This document shows, in pieces, positions 43,539 through 52,521 of a stretch of 64,000 nt of DNA. Origin of the DNA: Sandaracinaceae bacterium. GTDB taxonomy: Bacteria > Myxococcota_A > Polyangia > Polyangiales > Houyiibacteriaceae. The notes under the pieces were generated by a model that saw only the letters and a list, made by a program, of their open reading frames with translations, was not told the DNA's origin and made no database searches. The translations under genes were made by a program, and so were the position numbers. The stretch covers positions 744,001 to 808,000 of the forward strand of contig JADJJE010000001.1 of the NCBI GenBank assembly GCA_016706685.1, given 5' to 3'. Position 1 is the stretch's first letter. Each line of letters opens with the position of its first letter.

Positions 43539-44120
43539 GCGAGGAGCGGGAGCGGCACCCTGGTCTGCGGGGCCGGTCGCGCTGGCGCTCCCTCGGGTGC
43601 CTCCCCCAATTCGGCGCGTCCTGCGGACGCTTGAATTGGGCCCCCCCCCACCCCCGCTGCCCAGGGCGCCGCTCCCGCTCCACGCCAACGTCTAGAGGCG
43701 GCAAGGGCCCAACTGGGGCGTGCGGGATCCGCTTCTCCACGACGGGCTCACCTGAGCGCTCCGAAGCGCGCCGAGCGCCATCGAGCGCAGCCAGACCCAC
43801 CGTGCGCCATCGAGCGCAGCCGGACGCACCGAGCCCAGCACGCTCACGAGGCTCGTCGGCCCCAGCCATCCGATGCATCCAGCTGAGCCCACCTGAGCCC
43901 AGCCGAGCCTCCGGCGCCCTCTCCCAGGGGCCCGCCAGCGCACCCACGCCCGGCGCGAGGCGCCACCGTGGAGGGCGACGGGCGCCCTGGGCAGCGGGGC
44001 TTGATGGGCCCCCGAAAACAAACGCAGCGCGCAGCGCGAAGTGCCGTTTTCAGGGAGGTATCAGAGCGAGCGCCAGCGCGAGCGCCCCCGCAGACCAGGG
44101 TGCCCGTCGCCCTCCTCGCC
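43539..44120. repeat. Non-coding inverted-repeat element with nested hairpins
   Basis: There are two pairs of inverted arms. Arm A at 43539-43592 matches the reverse complement of 44068-44120 (shared core CACCCTGGTCTGCGGG). Arm B at about 43640-43683 matches the reverse complement of 43968-44014 (core CCGCTGCCCAGGGCGCC). Between arms A and B on the left is a hairpin (CCCAATTC 43605-43612 / GAATTGGG 43633-43640, inner GCGTCC/GGACGC, loop TGC). On the right is GAAAAC...GTTTTC. The centre has imperfect direct repeats of GCGCCATCGAGCGCAGCC (43776 and 43805). No coding potential is convincing. It looks like a MITE-like or other mobile intergenic repeat. Confidence 0.7.
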
Positions 44121-44189
44121 ACAACGCCCCCCTTCGAACCAAGGGAGAGCGTTGGCGCGCCCCCCCCCGCGCATGCATGATTGCGGCAC

Positions 44190-45044
44190 ATGTGCAGGCT
44201 CTTTGCGTTTCGCAGCGTGATCCCCAGCCAGGTCCACCGCTCGCTCATGGCCGCCGACAACGCGCTCGGCGCGCAGAGCGACAAGCACCGTGATGGCTGG
44301 GGCGTGGCCTTCTACGTGGACGACTCGCCGCACATCACGCGCAGCCCCACCACGGCCATCGACGACCACCTGTTTCATCGGGTGAGCGGCATCGTGGCGT
44401 CGGAGACGGTGCTGGCGCACGTGCGCAAGGCCACGGTGGGCAACAACTCGGTGCTCAACTGCCACCCGTTCCAGTACGGCCGCTGGACCATGGCGCACAA
44501 CGGGGAGATCCGTGACTTCGAGCGCCATCGCGCCGCCATGCGCGAGCTGGTAGACGACGGCCTGCGTCGCTACATCCTGGGGGACACCGACAGCGAGGTG
44601 ATCTTCTTCATCTTCCTCACGTTCCTGCGGCGTCGGGCGCCGCTCTACGCACGCTTCGCCCTCGAGGACGTGTTCGCGGCGCTGCGCCAGACCATCACGC
44701 TCATCCGCGAACGCTGCGACACCGGCGAGCCGGAGGGGGACGCGCTGCTCACCATCATCGTCACGGACGGCACGCTCATGGCAGCCACGCAGGGCGGCAA
44801 GGAGCTCTTCGTGTCCACCTACAAGACGCGCTGCGCCGACCGCGACGAGTGCAAGTCGCTCTCGCCCGAGTGCGAAGCACCCACCGTGTCGGGGTACGTG
44901 AACCACCTGGTGCTCAGCAGCGAGCGCATGGGCGGGGAGAACGTGTGGCTGCCGCTCGAGCCGGGCGAGATCATCGGCGTGGACGCGCGCATGCGGCTGC
45001 ACCGCGAGCGCGACGGGAATCGGCGCCTGCCCGTCGTCAGCTGA
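44190..45044 (+). CDS. Class II glutamine amidotransferase (YafJ-like)
   Basis: This 284-residue enzyme begins MCRLFAFRSV: Met removal exposes Cys2, the N-terminal nucleophile of class II (Ntn) glutaminases. Other family motifs are DGWGVAFYV, LAHVRKATVGNNSVLNCHPF, the HNGEI loop and the oxyanion Asn/Gly, and GDTDSEVIFF. The short length and absence of a synthase domain put it with the YafJ/GATase_4 group, whose ammonia acceptors are mostly unknown. The ATG at 44190 is fixed by the required Cys2. It is followed by a strong hairpin at 45060. No partner gene is adjacent. Confidence 0.9.
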   Translation: MCRLFAFRSVIPSQVHRSLMAADNALGAQSDKHRDGWGVAFYVDDSPHITRSPTTAIDDHLFHRVSGIVASETVLAHVRKATVGNNSVLNCHPFQYGRWTMAHNGEIRDFERHRAAMRELVDDGLRRYILGDTDSEVIFFIFLTFLRRRAPLYARFALEDVFAALRQTITLIRERCDTGEPEGDALLTIIVTDGTLMAATQGGKELFVSTYKTRCADRDECKSLSPECEAPTVSGYVNHLVLSSERMGGENVWLPLEPGEIIGVDARMRLHRERDGNRRLPVVS

Positions 45045-45059
45045 CGCGTGGCGGCCACT

Positions 45060-45099
45060 GGGCACTCACGGCTGAAGCGCTGAAGCCGTGGGTGCCCAT
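45060..45099 (+). terminator. Hairpin terminator after the glutamine amidotransferase gene
   Basis: TGGGCACTCACGGCT pairs with AGCCGTGGGTGCCCA (one mismatch) across a 10-nt loop, 16 bp past the stop codon. It is followed by TTGTGCCTTG. Long, GC-rich stem; weak U-run. Confidence 0.6.
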
Positions 45100-45184
45100 T
45101 GTGCCTTGCAGCCAAGCGAATCGGCCCCCGCAAGAGATGTGGAGGATCGCTAGACGGTGACGGTGACGAACGCCACAACGCGAA

Positions 45185-45206
45185 ACGGGCACCCGAAGGC
45201 GCCCGT
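45185..45206 (-). terminator. UUCG-tetraloop terminator of the FHA gene
   Basis: On the minus strand ACGGGCGCC-TTCG-GGTGCCCGT folds as a 9-bp stem (one G-U) closed by the extra-stable C(UUCG)G tetraloop, followed by TTTCG. It sits 27 bp after the stop of the FHA protein gene. Confidence 0.65.
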
Positions 45207-45232
45207 CTCACACGTGGTTGGAGCGCTCTGCT

Positions 45233-46294
45233 TCAGTACTCGACGCGGAACAGCTGCTGGCCCATGAGCAACAGCGAGCCACGCGGGATGACTGCGGTGC
45301 CACGCACGCGCACGAACGTGCCGTTGGAGCTGCCCACGTCCGTGAGGAACATGCGGCCGCCCTCGCCGTGCACCCGGCAATGCAGACCCGACACGTAGCC
45401 GTCATCCGGGAAGATGACGTCGCCGCGCTCGCGCCCGAGGTGCAAGCCGGTGGGCGGGATGGGGTAGCAGTTGCCCACCGTGTCGCGCCCGATGAGCAGG
45501 CAGATGCGGCCCAGGAAGCCCGGGTTGGCGCTGCCCATGATCTCCGCTCCGTCCGCGCCGCGCCGAGGCGCGGGCATGAGGTCGAAGCGGATGATCTCCT
45601 GACCGATGCGGAAGATGCTGCCCGGCGTGAGCTCCGTGGGCACGTCGTGCGCGATGCGGATGTAGACGCCGTTGAGGCTGTTGAGGTCGGTGACGACCAC
45701 GCCGCCGCCCTTGAACTCGAACGCCGCGTGCTGCGGGCTCAAGTACGAGTCGCCCGCGAAGGGGCCGCTCGAGTCGCGGCCCACCGTGGTGGTGCCGCTG
45801 AGCGAGAAGCGCTCGCCCTCGGTACCGTCGGGCCGGATGAGGACCAGCTGACCCGAGCCCTGGCTGGGCGCGGGCGCGGCGGCGGGCACGGGCGCCGGAG
45901 CCGGTGCGCTGACGGGCGCCTTGGTCATGTCGAAGCCGCAGCTGCCGCAGAACTTGAAGTTGGCGGGGACGGGGTTCGAACACTGCGGACACGGCACCTT
46001 GCCGTCAGCCGCAGGAGCGGCCGCCTGCGGTGCAGGAGCTGGCTGCGGTGCGGGAGCCGGCTGCGGCGCCGGAGCCGGCTGCGGCGCGGGCTGCGCCACG
46101 GGACGAGACGTGGGCACCGCCGGGGTGGGTGCCATCGCGTGAGGAGCCCCACCCCCTACTGGAATACCAGCGGGCGGCGTGGGCGCCGTGAAGCTCTTGG
46201 GCTGCGCGGTGTCACGCGGCAGCTCAGCACCACAGCCAAGGCAGAACTTGTAATGGGGCTGATTATTCTTGCCACAGCGGGGGCACTCGATCAC
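45233..46294 (-). CDS. Twin-FHA protein with two zinc ribbons (A)
   Basis: This 353-residue cytoplasmic protein has zinc ribbon 1 CPRCGKNNQPHYKFCLGCG at the N-terminus, a Pro/Ala/Gln spacer with repeats (QPAPAPQPAP), and zinc ribbon 2 CPQCSNPVPANFKFCGSCG. FHA domain 1 is TVGRDSSG...YLSPQHAAF...LNSLNGVYIR and FHA domain 2 is HLGRERGDVIFP...SGLHCRVH...DVGSSNGTFVR. Both FHA domains keep the GR, SxxH and NG residues that bind phosphothreonine. The GTG start at 46294 is preceded by GAGGAGA at the right spacing and starts at the first ribbon. The paralogue lies 146 bp upstream on the same strand. It likely reads Ser/Thr kinase output. Confidence 0.88.
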   Translation of the reverse strand: MIECPRCGKNNQPHYKFCLGCGAELPRDTAQPKSFTAPTPPAGIPVGGGAPHAMAPTPAVPTSRPVAQPAPQPAPAPQPAPAPQPAPAPQAAAPAADGKVPCPQCSNPVPANFKFCGSCGFDMTKAPVSAPAPAPVPAAAPAPSQGSGQLVLIRPDGTEGERFSLSGTTTVGRDSSGPFAGDSYLSPQHAAFEFKGGGVVVTDLNSLNGVYIRIAHDVPTELTPGSIFRIGQEIIRFDLMPAPRRGADGAEIMGSANPGFLGRICLLIGRDTVGNCYPIPPTGLHLGRERGDVIFPDDGYVSGLHCRVHGEGGRMFLTDVGSSNGTFVRVRGTAVIPRGSLLLMGQQLFRVEY

Positions 46295-46440
46295 GGAAGT
46301 CTCCTCAATCGGAAGGGCCAACTGGCCAACGCTGCTGGCCAAGGACCCGTAAGTGGGTGCGAGCATAGTCAGGCTCGCGAGAAAGGGTCAAGGGAGTGTT
46401 GGGCAGCCGAACGAAATGAGCGGCACGCCCAAGCGCAGAA

Positions 46441-47361
46441 TCAGGCCGTCACCTCGACGCGCAGCAGCTGCTTGCCGAGGAAGAGGTAGTCGCCGTGGTT
46501 GAGGTCGGCCTGGCCCTTGATGCGGGCGTAGGTGCCGTTGCGCGACCCGGTGTCGGTCAGCATGAAGCGACCACCGGCGTTGTCGATGCGCGCGTGGTTG
46601 CCGGACATGTAGATGTCCTCCGGGAAGTTGAGGTCGCAGTCCTCGCGGCCGATGACCGCCGAGGCCTCGCGGGCGCAGAACACGATGCCGTCCACGCCGC
46701 CGACCAACACCTGCGTGACGCGGAAGGGGCTGGGGCGCCGGGGCGAGGAGTAGAAGTAAGTCTGGTCGTCGGCCGGGCTCGAGGCATCGGGCGGGGTGGC
46801 GTCCAAGCGGAACACCTGGTCGCCACACAGGAACGTGTCCCCCGGGGCGATCTCGACGGGCTGCGTGATGCGCAGGAAGATGCCGTTGGTGCTCTTCTCG
46901 TCGCGCGCGATGAGGCGCTCGCCCTCGTAGAGGAAGTTGGCATGGCGGGGGCTGAGCCACGTGTCGTCCGGGAAGATGATTTGGTCTTCTTCGCGGCCGG
47001 CGATGTGCTCGCTGCCCTGCAGCACGTAGCTGAGGCCGTCCACGCCCTGGTCGCCACGGATGAGGATGAGGCGCGCCTTGCCGGGCGTCTGCATGGCTCC
47101 GAAGAAGTCCACCTGGCCCGTCTGGACCTGGATGGGCACCTCGCCACCGCAGCCACCACAGAACTTGTGACCCGCCGGGACGGGGCTCGCGCACTCTTTG
47201 CAGACGTAGTTACGGGCTTGCTCCATCGGTTCCTCCGCCCCAGCTTGGGGACTCAACGCGGCCGCGGCACCGAGCAGGACTCCGCAGTTGACACAGCGAG
47301 GCGCGCCCATGGGGCAAAACGCGTCGCACTGTCCACATACGATCCCAACGTACTCATCCAT
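46441..47361 (-). CDS. Twin-FHA protein with two zinc ribbons (B)
   Basis: This 306-residue protein has the same plan as its neighbour. The N-terminal Cys-rich part has CGQCDAFCPMGAPRCVNC, an unusual five-cysteine version of a ribbon, then CKECASPVPAGHKFCGGCG. FHA 1 is IAGREEDQIIFP...LSPRHANFL...EKSTNGIFLR and FHA 2 is VIGREDCDLNFP...MSGNHARI...DTGSRNGTYAR. Both have intact phosphothreonine-binding residues. No effector domain is attached, so it would act as an adaptor between phosphorylated proteins. The ATG at 47361 opens the Cys-rich ribbon. It is the upstream member of the pair; an operon with A is likely. Confidence 0.88.
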   Translation of the reverse strand: MDEYVGIVCGQCDAFCPMGAPRCVNCGVLLGAAAALSPQAGAEEPMEQARNYVCKECASPVPAGHKFCGGCGGEVPIQVQTGQVDFFGAMQTPGKARLILIRGDQGVDGLSYVLQGSEHIAGREEDQIIFPDDTWLSPRHANFLYEGERLIARDEKSTNGIFLRITQPVEIAPGDTFLCGDQVFRLDATPPDASSPADDQTYFYSSPRRPSPFRVTQVLVGGVDGIVFCAREASAVIGREDCDLNFPEDIYMSGNHARIDNAGGRFMLTDTGSRNGTYARIKGQADLNHGDYLFLGKQLLRVEVTA

Positions 47362-47439
47362 GCCAACGGCTAATCCTGGTTGCTCGTCGCAGAGCGCGAC
47401 CGACGCAGCGGGAGTAGTACGTTATTGTCAGTGCTCGCG

Positions 47440-50400
47440 TCAACGTTGCAGGGCCGCGGCGGCCGCGCGACGAACGCTGCCGTCCGTGTCGGTGTCCCGC
47501 GCGCGCTCGAGGCCGGCTCGTGCCGGACCCGCGGTGCTGCCCGAAAGGCCCGCGATGGCCGCCTCTCGCACGAAGGCGTATCGGTCTTCCGTGGCCAGCT
47601 CCACCAGGTGCTGGACCAGCGTGGCCTGTTGGGCGGCCGAGAGGGCCACCGCGCCCTCGAGCGGCCTGGCGTAGCGCGAAAGCGTGTGCGTGGCCTCGAG
47701 CCGAGTGGGCCAGTGCGCGTGGTCACGTGCCAGCAGCGTCACCTGCTGGAGCGTCTGGTCGGTGGGCGCCCGCTCCCGCAGAACGCGCAGCGCAGCGCCC
47801 ACCACGGCGGGCTCGGAGTCACCCAGGGCCCCTGCGAGCGCCGCGTCCACGGCGTCTCCCGACAGCCGCGCCAGCACCACCAGCGCGCCCTCACGCACGC
47901 TGCGGTCCGGGTGCCGGGTGGCGTCGGCCACGTCCGGAACCAGGGCCGCGCCGAGCGCGGCCAGCTGCGTGAGCCCGCGCTCGCGCGCGCCCGGCTCCCA
48001 GCGCTCGAGGTCACGGGTCAGGGCACCCAGCCCAATCGTGCGCGGCCCTCCGACGCCGGCCCCCGCGGGACCCGCCGCCAGCAGGACCAGCGCACCGCGC
48101 ACGGACTCGACCGGCCCGCGAAGCGCATCTCGCGCGGCGTCCACCAGCGCGCCACGCAGCGGCTCGAGCTCGATGGCCCCGCCCGTGGCCGCGATGTCCA
48201 GCATCAGCGGGAGGTAGTCGGTGGCCTGCGCGGCCCCTTGCGGCACGGGGAACGGGCTCTCGTCGGTGCCGGCCGCAGCGCTCGCGCTGGGAATGGCATG
48301 CAGCGCCTGGGACGCAGCCTCGTGCTGCCCCTCGGCCACGTCGAAGAGCGCATAGGCCAGCGCCTCGCGCGCGTCGGCCGTGCCGACCTGACCGAGGGCG
48401 TGCGCCGAAGCGCGCGCCAAGAGACCCTCGCCCGCGCTGCGCAGCGAGGTCACCAGCACCGGCACGTCCTCGGCCATCCCGAGGCGCCCCAGCGCCCAGG
48501 CCGCGCAGGCCCGCACCGAGGGATCCGGATCGTCCGCCAGGAGCGCGCGGAGAGCCGGCGCGGCAGCACGCTCACGCGCACGCCCGAGGCCGAGCGCCGC
48601 GAAGGCGCGCACGCTGCGATCGCCCTCGCCCAGCAAGGCTCGCAGCATGGGCACCACGCGCCGGCCGCCCATGCGGGCGAGCGACCACGCGGCGGTCCCG
48701 CGCAGGCGGCTCTCGGCGCCGGTGGCCAGCACCTGGAAGCGCGGCGCCAGCGTGTCTGGCGCCACCGCACCCGCGCCGGTCAGCGCGCGCATGCGCAGGT
48801 CGCCGTCACGCTCGTCGTTCTCCGCCAGGGCGAGCAGGGGCCCGGCGGCGTTCGGGTTGCCGAGGTGCCCCAGCACCTCCACCGCGATGCGCTGCTGACG
48901 AGGGTCCTCGTCGGCCAGCGCCTCGAGCAGCGGCTTGATGGCGCGTGCGCCCAGGCGCCTCAGGTTGGCCTCGGCGGCCGCGCGCTCGGCGCCCGAGCTG
49001 GTGGCCAGCTGAATCCATGGCGACGTCATCTGGTCGTAGAGGTCCACCACCAGCTTGCGGAAGATGGGCCGCTGCACGTGAGCCAGCGCCATGGGCAGCA
49101 GCTCTTGCTCGAGGGTCTCGAGGGTGCCCTCGCCCAGGTTGATCTGCATGGACACACGGGCCGCTTGGGACACCAGCTCGTCGTCCGGGGAGGAGCGGAT
49201 CACGCGGCGCAGCAGCGCGTCCGCCGCCCGCGCGTCGCCGGCGGCCAGATGCAGCTCGGCCAGCTGGAAGTACGTGGTGAAGAGCCGCTCGTTCAGCTCG
49301 ATGGCACGGCGGTAGCTCGCGATGGCGTTCGGGGTGTCCTGCCGCGAGCGGTAGAGCTCGCCCAGGCGGCGGTGCCCCTCGGCGTCGTCGGGCGAGCGCT
49401 GCACGGCCTCGGCGGCGAACGCCACGGCGTCCTCGTCGCGGTAGAGCGCGTGGGCGTGCTCGGCCATCTGCTGCAGGTAGCGCGGCGCGCGCCGGGCGTC
49501 GGCCTCCACCAAGCGGCGCAGCACCGTGATGGCGGCCGCGCGGTCACCCTCCACCACGTGCACGCGCTCGAGCGCGATGAGGCTCTCCACGTCTCCCGGC
49601 GCGAGCTCGATGAGCCGCGCCAGCGTGGCGCGCGCCGCCGGCAGGTCGCGCGGGCGGCGCTGCAGGTGCGCCTCGCTGAGGTAGCGGCCGGCCTCGAGGT
49701 CCGGCGGCGTGGCCGAGAACGCCACGGTCCACACGCCAAGCTGCGCCTGCAGCAAGCGCCGCCGCCCGTAGATGGCCACCACACGCCGCCGCGCCTCGCG
49801 CCGCGCAGCCCGCTCGACTCCGTCCATGGCGATGACGCGCTGCCAGACCTCGATGGCCTCCGTGTCGCGCGCGGCGCGCTGCTGCGGGGTCTCCCCGTCG
49901 AGCGGACGCTCCAGCACGGTGGCGAGGCCACGCGCGTGCTCCACGTCGTCGGGGGCCAGGCGCAGCGCCTCGCGGTACGCCTCCTCCGCGCGCGCGTCCA
50001 TGGCGTGGTCCGCGTACACGCCGGCCAGCGTGGCGTAGGCGCGAGCGCGGTCGGGCTCGGCCGTGAGGATGCGCTGCCAGACACGCACCGCGCCCGGCTC
50101 GTCCCCCTGATCCAGCAGCTGCTCGCCCAGCGCGATGAGGTGCGCAGGGTCGCTCGGGTCGATGCGCACCAGCTGCTCCACCTCACGCTGCGCCAGCTCG
50201 GTCTCCCCCCAGCGCGTGTAGAGTTCGGCCAGCGCCTCGTGCACCGCCGGGTCGCTGCCGAACTGGCGGCTGGACCCGGCCGCCAGGCGCAGGGCCTCCT
50301 CGCGCTGCCCGGTCTGCATGAGCAGCTGCGCCAGCTCCACCACGAAGCGCGGCTCGCGCGGGGCGCTGCGGATCAGCTGGCGGTACTCCGCGATGACCTC

Positions 50401-51672
50401 GTCCAGCCGCCCCGAGCGGGCCAGCAGCTGCGCCAGCCGCACCCGCGTGTCGATGTGCCGCGGGTTGCTGCCGAGCGCGCGGCGGTAGGCCACCAGCGCC
50501 TCTTCCTCGTGGCCCAGCTCGTCGTGCAGGCGCGCCACCAGCTCGTGCTCCTCGAAGCCTCCGCCGCCACCGGCCTCGAGCTCGGTGATCAGCTCGGCCA
50601 GCCGGTCGCCACGGCGGTAGGCCTCCACCATCCCGTCGTAGATCTCGGCGCGCACGCCGGACTCGCGCCCCGCCACGCGCAGCGCACGCTGGTAGGTGGC
50701 GATGGCCTCCTGCACCTGCCCGGCGCCCAGCTGGGCCTGCCCCAGCTCGCGCAGCACCGGCGCCAGCACGCGGTTGTCGCCGCGCAGCGAGGTCACTACG
50801 CGCTCGTACTCCTCGATCGCGCGCTGGTGGTGGCCGAGCCCCGTGAGCGCGCGCGCGAAAGCAGTGCGCTGGTAGATGCCGGCGTCAGCCCCGCGAGCCA
50901 GCTCGCGGTAGTGCGCGGCGGCGTCGTCGAAGTCGTTGGCGGCGAGCGCCAGCTGGGCCAGCTCTTCGCGCAGGTCACGCTGGGCTTGGTCTTCGCGGGT
51001 GAGCGTGAGCGCACGCCCGAGCGCGGCCCGTGCACCGGGCAGGTCGCCAGCCGCTGCGGCGAGCCGCCCCTGGGCGCCATGCGGAGCCGGGTCGTTCGGG
51101 CGCAACGCCGCCGCCTCGGTGTACATCGCCAGCGCCTCGGCGCGCCGCTGCTGCGCCTTGTACAGGTGGCCCAGGATCATGCGCGCCGGATAGGCCTGCG
51201 GGTTGCTGCTGACCTCGCTGCTCAGCTCCGCCTGCAGGCGGTCCACGCTGCCGTCGCGTTCGCGGTAGAGGTCCACCAAACGCTGAAACGCGAACGTCTC
51301 GCGCGGGTCGCTATCCAGGATGGCGCGGTAGCGCGTGATCAGGGTCTCGGTGCGCTCGCCGTCCGGCTCGCTGCCCGTGGGCTGCCCGGCGGGGCCTGGA
51401 CGCTGCGTGGCCGTGCCGGTCTCGCCGGGATCGTCGGGCTGCATGCTGGTCCCGGGACGCATGCTGGTGCCGGGCCGCATGCTGACCCCGGGGCGCATGG
51501 TGGTCCCCGGACGCATCCCCGGCGCAGGCTGCATCCCCGTGCCGGGCCGCATGGTCAGGCCCCAGTCCTGGGCGTGGGCGGGGGCCCCTCCCGCGAGCGT
51601 GAAGAGCAGCGCGGCGCTGGCGAGGCAGAAAGGACCCGGGGCTGGCAGAGAGAGACGCGCGAGGTCGAACAC
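47440..51672 (-). CDS. Giant exported TPR-HEAT repeat protein
   Basis: This 1,410-residue protein has signal FCLASAALLFTLAGGAPAHA from a GTG at 51672, followed by a low-complexity MRPGTxM tract (MRPGTGM, MRPGTTM, MRPGVSM, MRPGTSM). Residues about 90-900 are some 20 tetratricopeptide repeats (for example PAYPARMILGHLYKAQQRRAEALAMY; ELYTRWGETELAQREVEQL). Residues about 940-1400 are HEAT/PBS-like repeats (AIKPLLEALADEDPRQQRIA; VVPMLRALLGEGDRSVRAFAALGLG). Joining the two solenoids gives a large periplasmic scaffold with no catalytic motif. It is transcribed toward the FHA genes but starts far upstream, so it is probably a separate unit. The exact start is uncertain; longer in-frame starts exist. 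Confidence 0.85.
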   Translation of the reverse strand: MFDLARLSLPAPGPFCLASAALLFTLAGGAPAHAQDWGLTMRPGTGMQPAPGMRPGTTMRPGVSMRPGTSMRPGTSMQPDDPGETGTATQRPGPAGQPTGSEPDGERTETLITRYRAILDSDPRETFAFQRLVDLYRERDGSVDRLQAELSSEVSSNPQAYPARMILGHLYKAQQRRAEALAMYTEAAALRPNDPAPHGAQGRLAAAAGDLPGARAALGRALTLTREDQAQRDLREELAQLALAANDFDDAAAHYRELARGADAGIYQRTAFARALTGLGHHQRAIEEYERVVTSLRGDNRVLAPVLRELGQAQLGAGQVQEAIATYQRALRVAGRESGVRAEIYDGMVEAYRRGDRLAELITELEAGGGGGFEEHELVARLHDELGHEEEALVAYRRALGSNPRHIDTRVRLAQLLARSGRLDEVIAEYRQLIRSAPREPRFVVELAQLLMQTGQREEALRLAAGSSRQFGSDPAVHEALAELYTRWGETELAQREVEQLVRIDPSDPAHLIALGEQLLDQGDEPGAVRVWQRILTAEPDRARAYATLAGVYADHAMDARAEEAYREALRLAPDDVEHARGLATVLERPLDGETPQQRAARDTEAIEVWQRVIAMDGVERAARREARRRVVAIYGRRRLLQAQLGVWTVAFSATPPDLEAGRYLSEAHLQRRPRDLPAARATLARLIELAPGDVESLIALERVHVVEGDRAAAITVLRRLVEADARRAPRYLQQMAEHAHALYRDEDAVAFAAEAVQRSPDDAEGHRRLGELYRSRQDTPNAIASYRRAIELNERLFTTYFQLAELHLAAGDARAADALLRRVIRSSPDDELVSQAARVSMQINLGEGTLETLEQELLPMALAHVQRPIFRKLVVDLYDQMTSPWIQLATSSGAERAAAEANLRRLGARAIKPLLEALADEDPRQQRIAVEVLGHLGNPNAAGPLLALAENDERDGDLRMRALTGAGAVAPDTLAPRFQVLATGAESRLRGTAAWSLARMGGRRVVPMLRALLGEGDRSVRAFAALGLGRARERAAAPALRALLADDPDPSVRACAAWALGRLGMAEDVPVLVTSLRSAGEGLLARASAHALGQVGTADAREALAYALFDVAEGQHEAASQALHAIPSASAAAGTDESPFPVPQGAAQATDYLPLMLDIAATGGAIELEPLRGALVDAARDALRGPVESVRGALVLLAAGPAGAGVGGPRTIGLGALTRDLERWEPGARERGLTQLAALGAALVPDVADATRHPDRSVREGALVVLARLSGDAVDAALAGALGDSEPAVVGAALRVLRERAPTDQTLQQVTLLARDHAHWPTRLEATHTLSRYARPLEGAVALSAAQQATLVQHLVELATEDRYAFVREAAIAGLSGSTAGPARAGLERARDTDTDGSVRRAAAAALQR

Positions 51673-51863
51673 GAGGGGCAGGATAGCGGGGTTTCTGGCG
51701 CGCCGCTGGCGAGTTCCGCGCTCACTCGGTGGATGAGCGGTGAGGTTCGGGATGGCCCCCCGGTTGCCCCAACGGGGTCCGTGCACTAACTAGAGGGCCT
51801 TCGGATGGCGAGCCGAGCGCGGCCTCTCGCGCGGGCGGAGCCGGTCCGACGCAGAGAGCTCGC

Positions 51864-52517
51864 ATGTCACGTCTCGCTGGTGCTCAACTCGAGCGCCCCC
51901 CCGGAAAGAAATACGCCAGCGCCCTGCGCTTCGCCGAGATCCGCCCCCCGCTGCCGGTGCCGCGCGCCGGCACGCTGGCCCGCTGGCGTGACGACCTGGC
52001 CGACGACTTCGAGCTGGCCCTCGAGGCGCCGCTCGGGACGTTCCGCGGCGCTGCGGGGGAGCTGCGCATCGACGAGGGCGTCATGGACCGCGTGGCCTGG
52101 CTGCGCGACGCCCTGGTGGCCCTGCGCGCCTTCGCCCTGGTGGTGCGCACGTCGGCCGACATCACGCCGAGCCGCCGCGACCGCGACCGTCTGTCCGCCT
52201 GCCTGGATCTGTTGCGCGTCGATGGCGTGACCATCGTCTGGGAGGCCCGCGGCCTGTGGGAGCCCGAGGAGTTCGCCGTGCGGGCGCTCGAGCTGAACAC
52301 CGTCCCCGCGTTCGACCCGCTCAGCACCCCTGCCCCGGTCGGCGGGCCCTTCCAGTACGCCCGCGTGCCCACCGTGGGGCAGCGCGCCCGCATCAGCGAG
52401 GGGCTGCTCTACGAGATCGACCAGGCCCTGGCCGAGTCCGAGCGCGCCTACGTGGCCATCGAGTCGTCGCAGTCCTTCCGGCGCGCGACCGAGCTGCAAG
52501 CGCTCTTCGACGCTTAG
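51864..52517 (+). CDS. DUF72-like protein
   Basis: This 217-residue protein has KKYASALRFAEIRPPLPVP, then TLARWRDDLADDFELALEAP and later ERAYVAIESSQSFRRAT. These follow the order of DUF72 (YecE-like) TIM-barrel proteins (Y...F..vE...t...P...tl..W....p..F.f..K), in a short and divergent form. No catalytic residues are known for the family. The stop is 4 bp before the NFACT gene, so the two are co-transcribed. Family assignment is moderate; a database profile search would settle it. Confidence 0.55.
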   Translation: MSRLAGAQLERPPGKKYASALRFAEIRPPLPVPRAGTLARWRDDLADDFELALEAPLGTFRGAAGELRIDEGVMDRVAWLRDALVALRAFALVVRTSADITPSRRDRDRLSACLDLLRVDGVTIVWEARGLWEPEEFAVRALELNTVPAFDPLSTPAPVGGPFQYARVPTVGQRARISEGLLYEIDQALAESERAYVAIESSQSFRRATELQALFDA

Positions 52518-52521
52518 AGCG

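Noticed and set aside
43692..44021. Short repeat-containing open frame on the minus strand in the inverted-repeat element
   Set aside because: The periodic protein sequence is explained by DNA direct repeats; codon use is not gene-like and no ribosome-binding site is present.
41189..44293. A 1,034-codon open frame on the plus strand
   Set aside because: It crosses miaB, the PanE-like gene and the inverted-repeat element in antisense; no ribosome-binding site or family motifs.
47380..51789. A 1,469-codon open frame on the plus strand
   Set aside because: It is exactly antisense to the TPR-HEAT gene, has no recognisable domains and an His/Arg/Gly-rich composition typical of antisense frames in GC-rich DNA.
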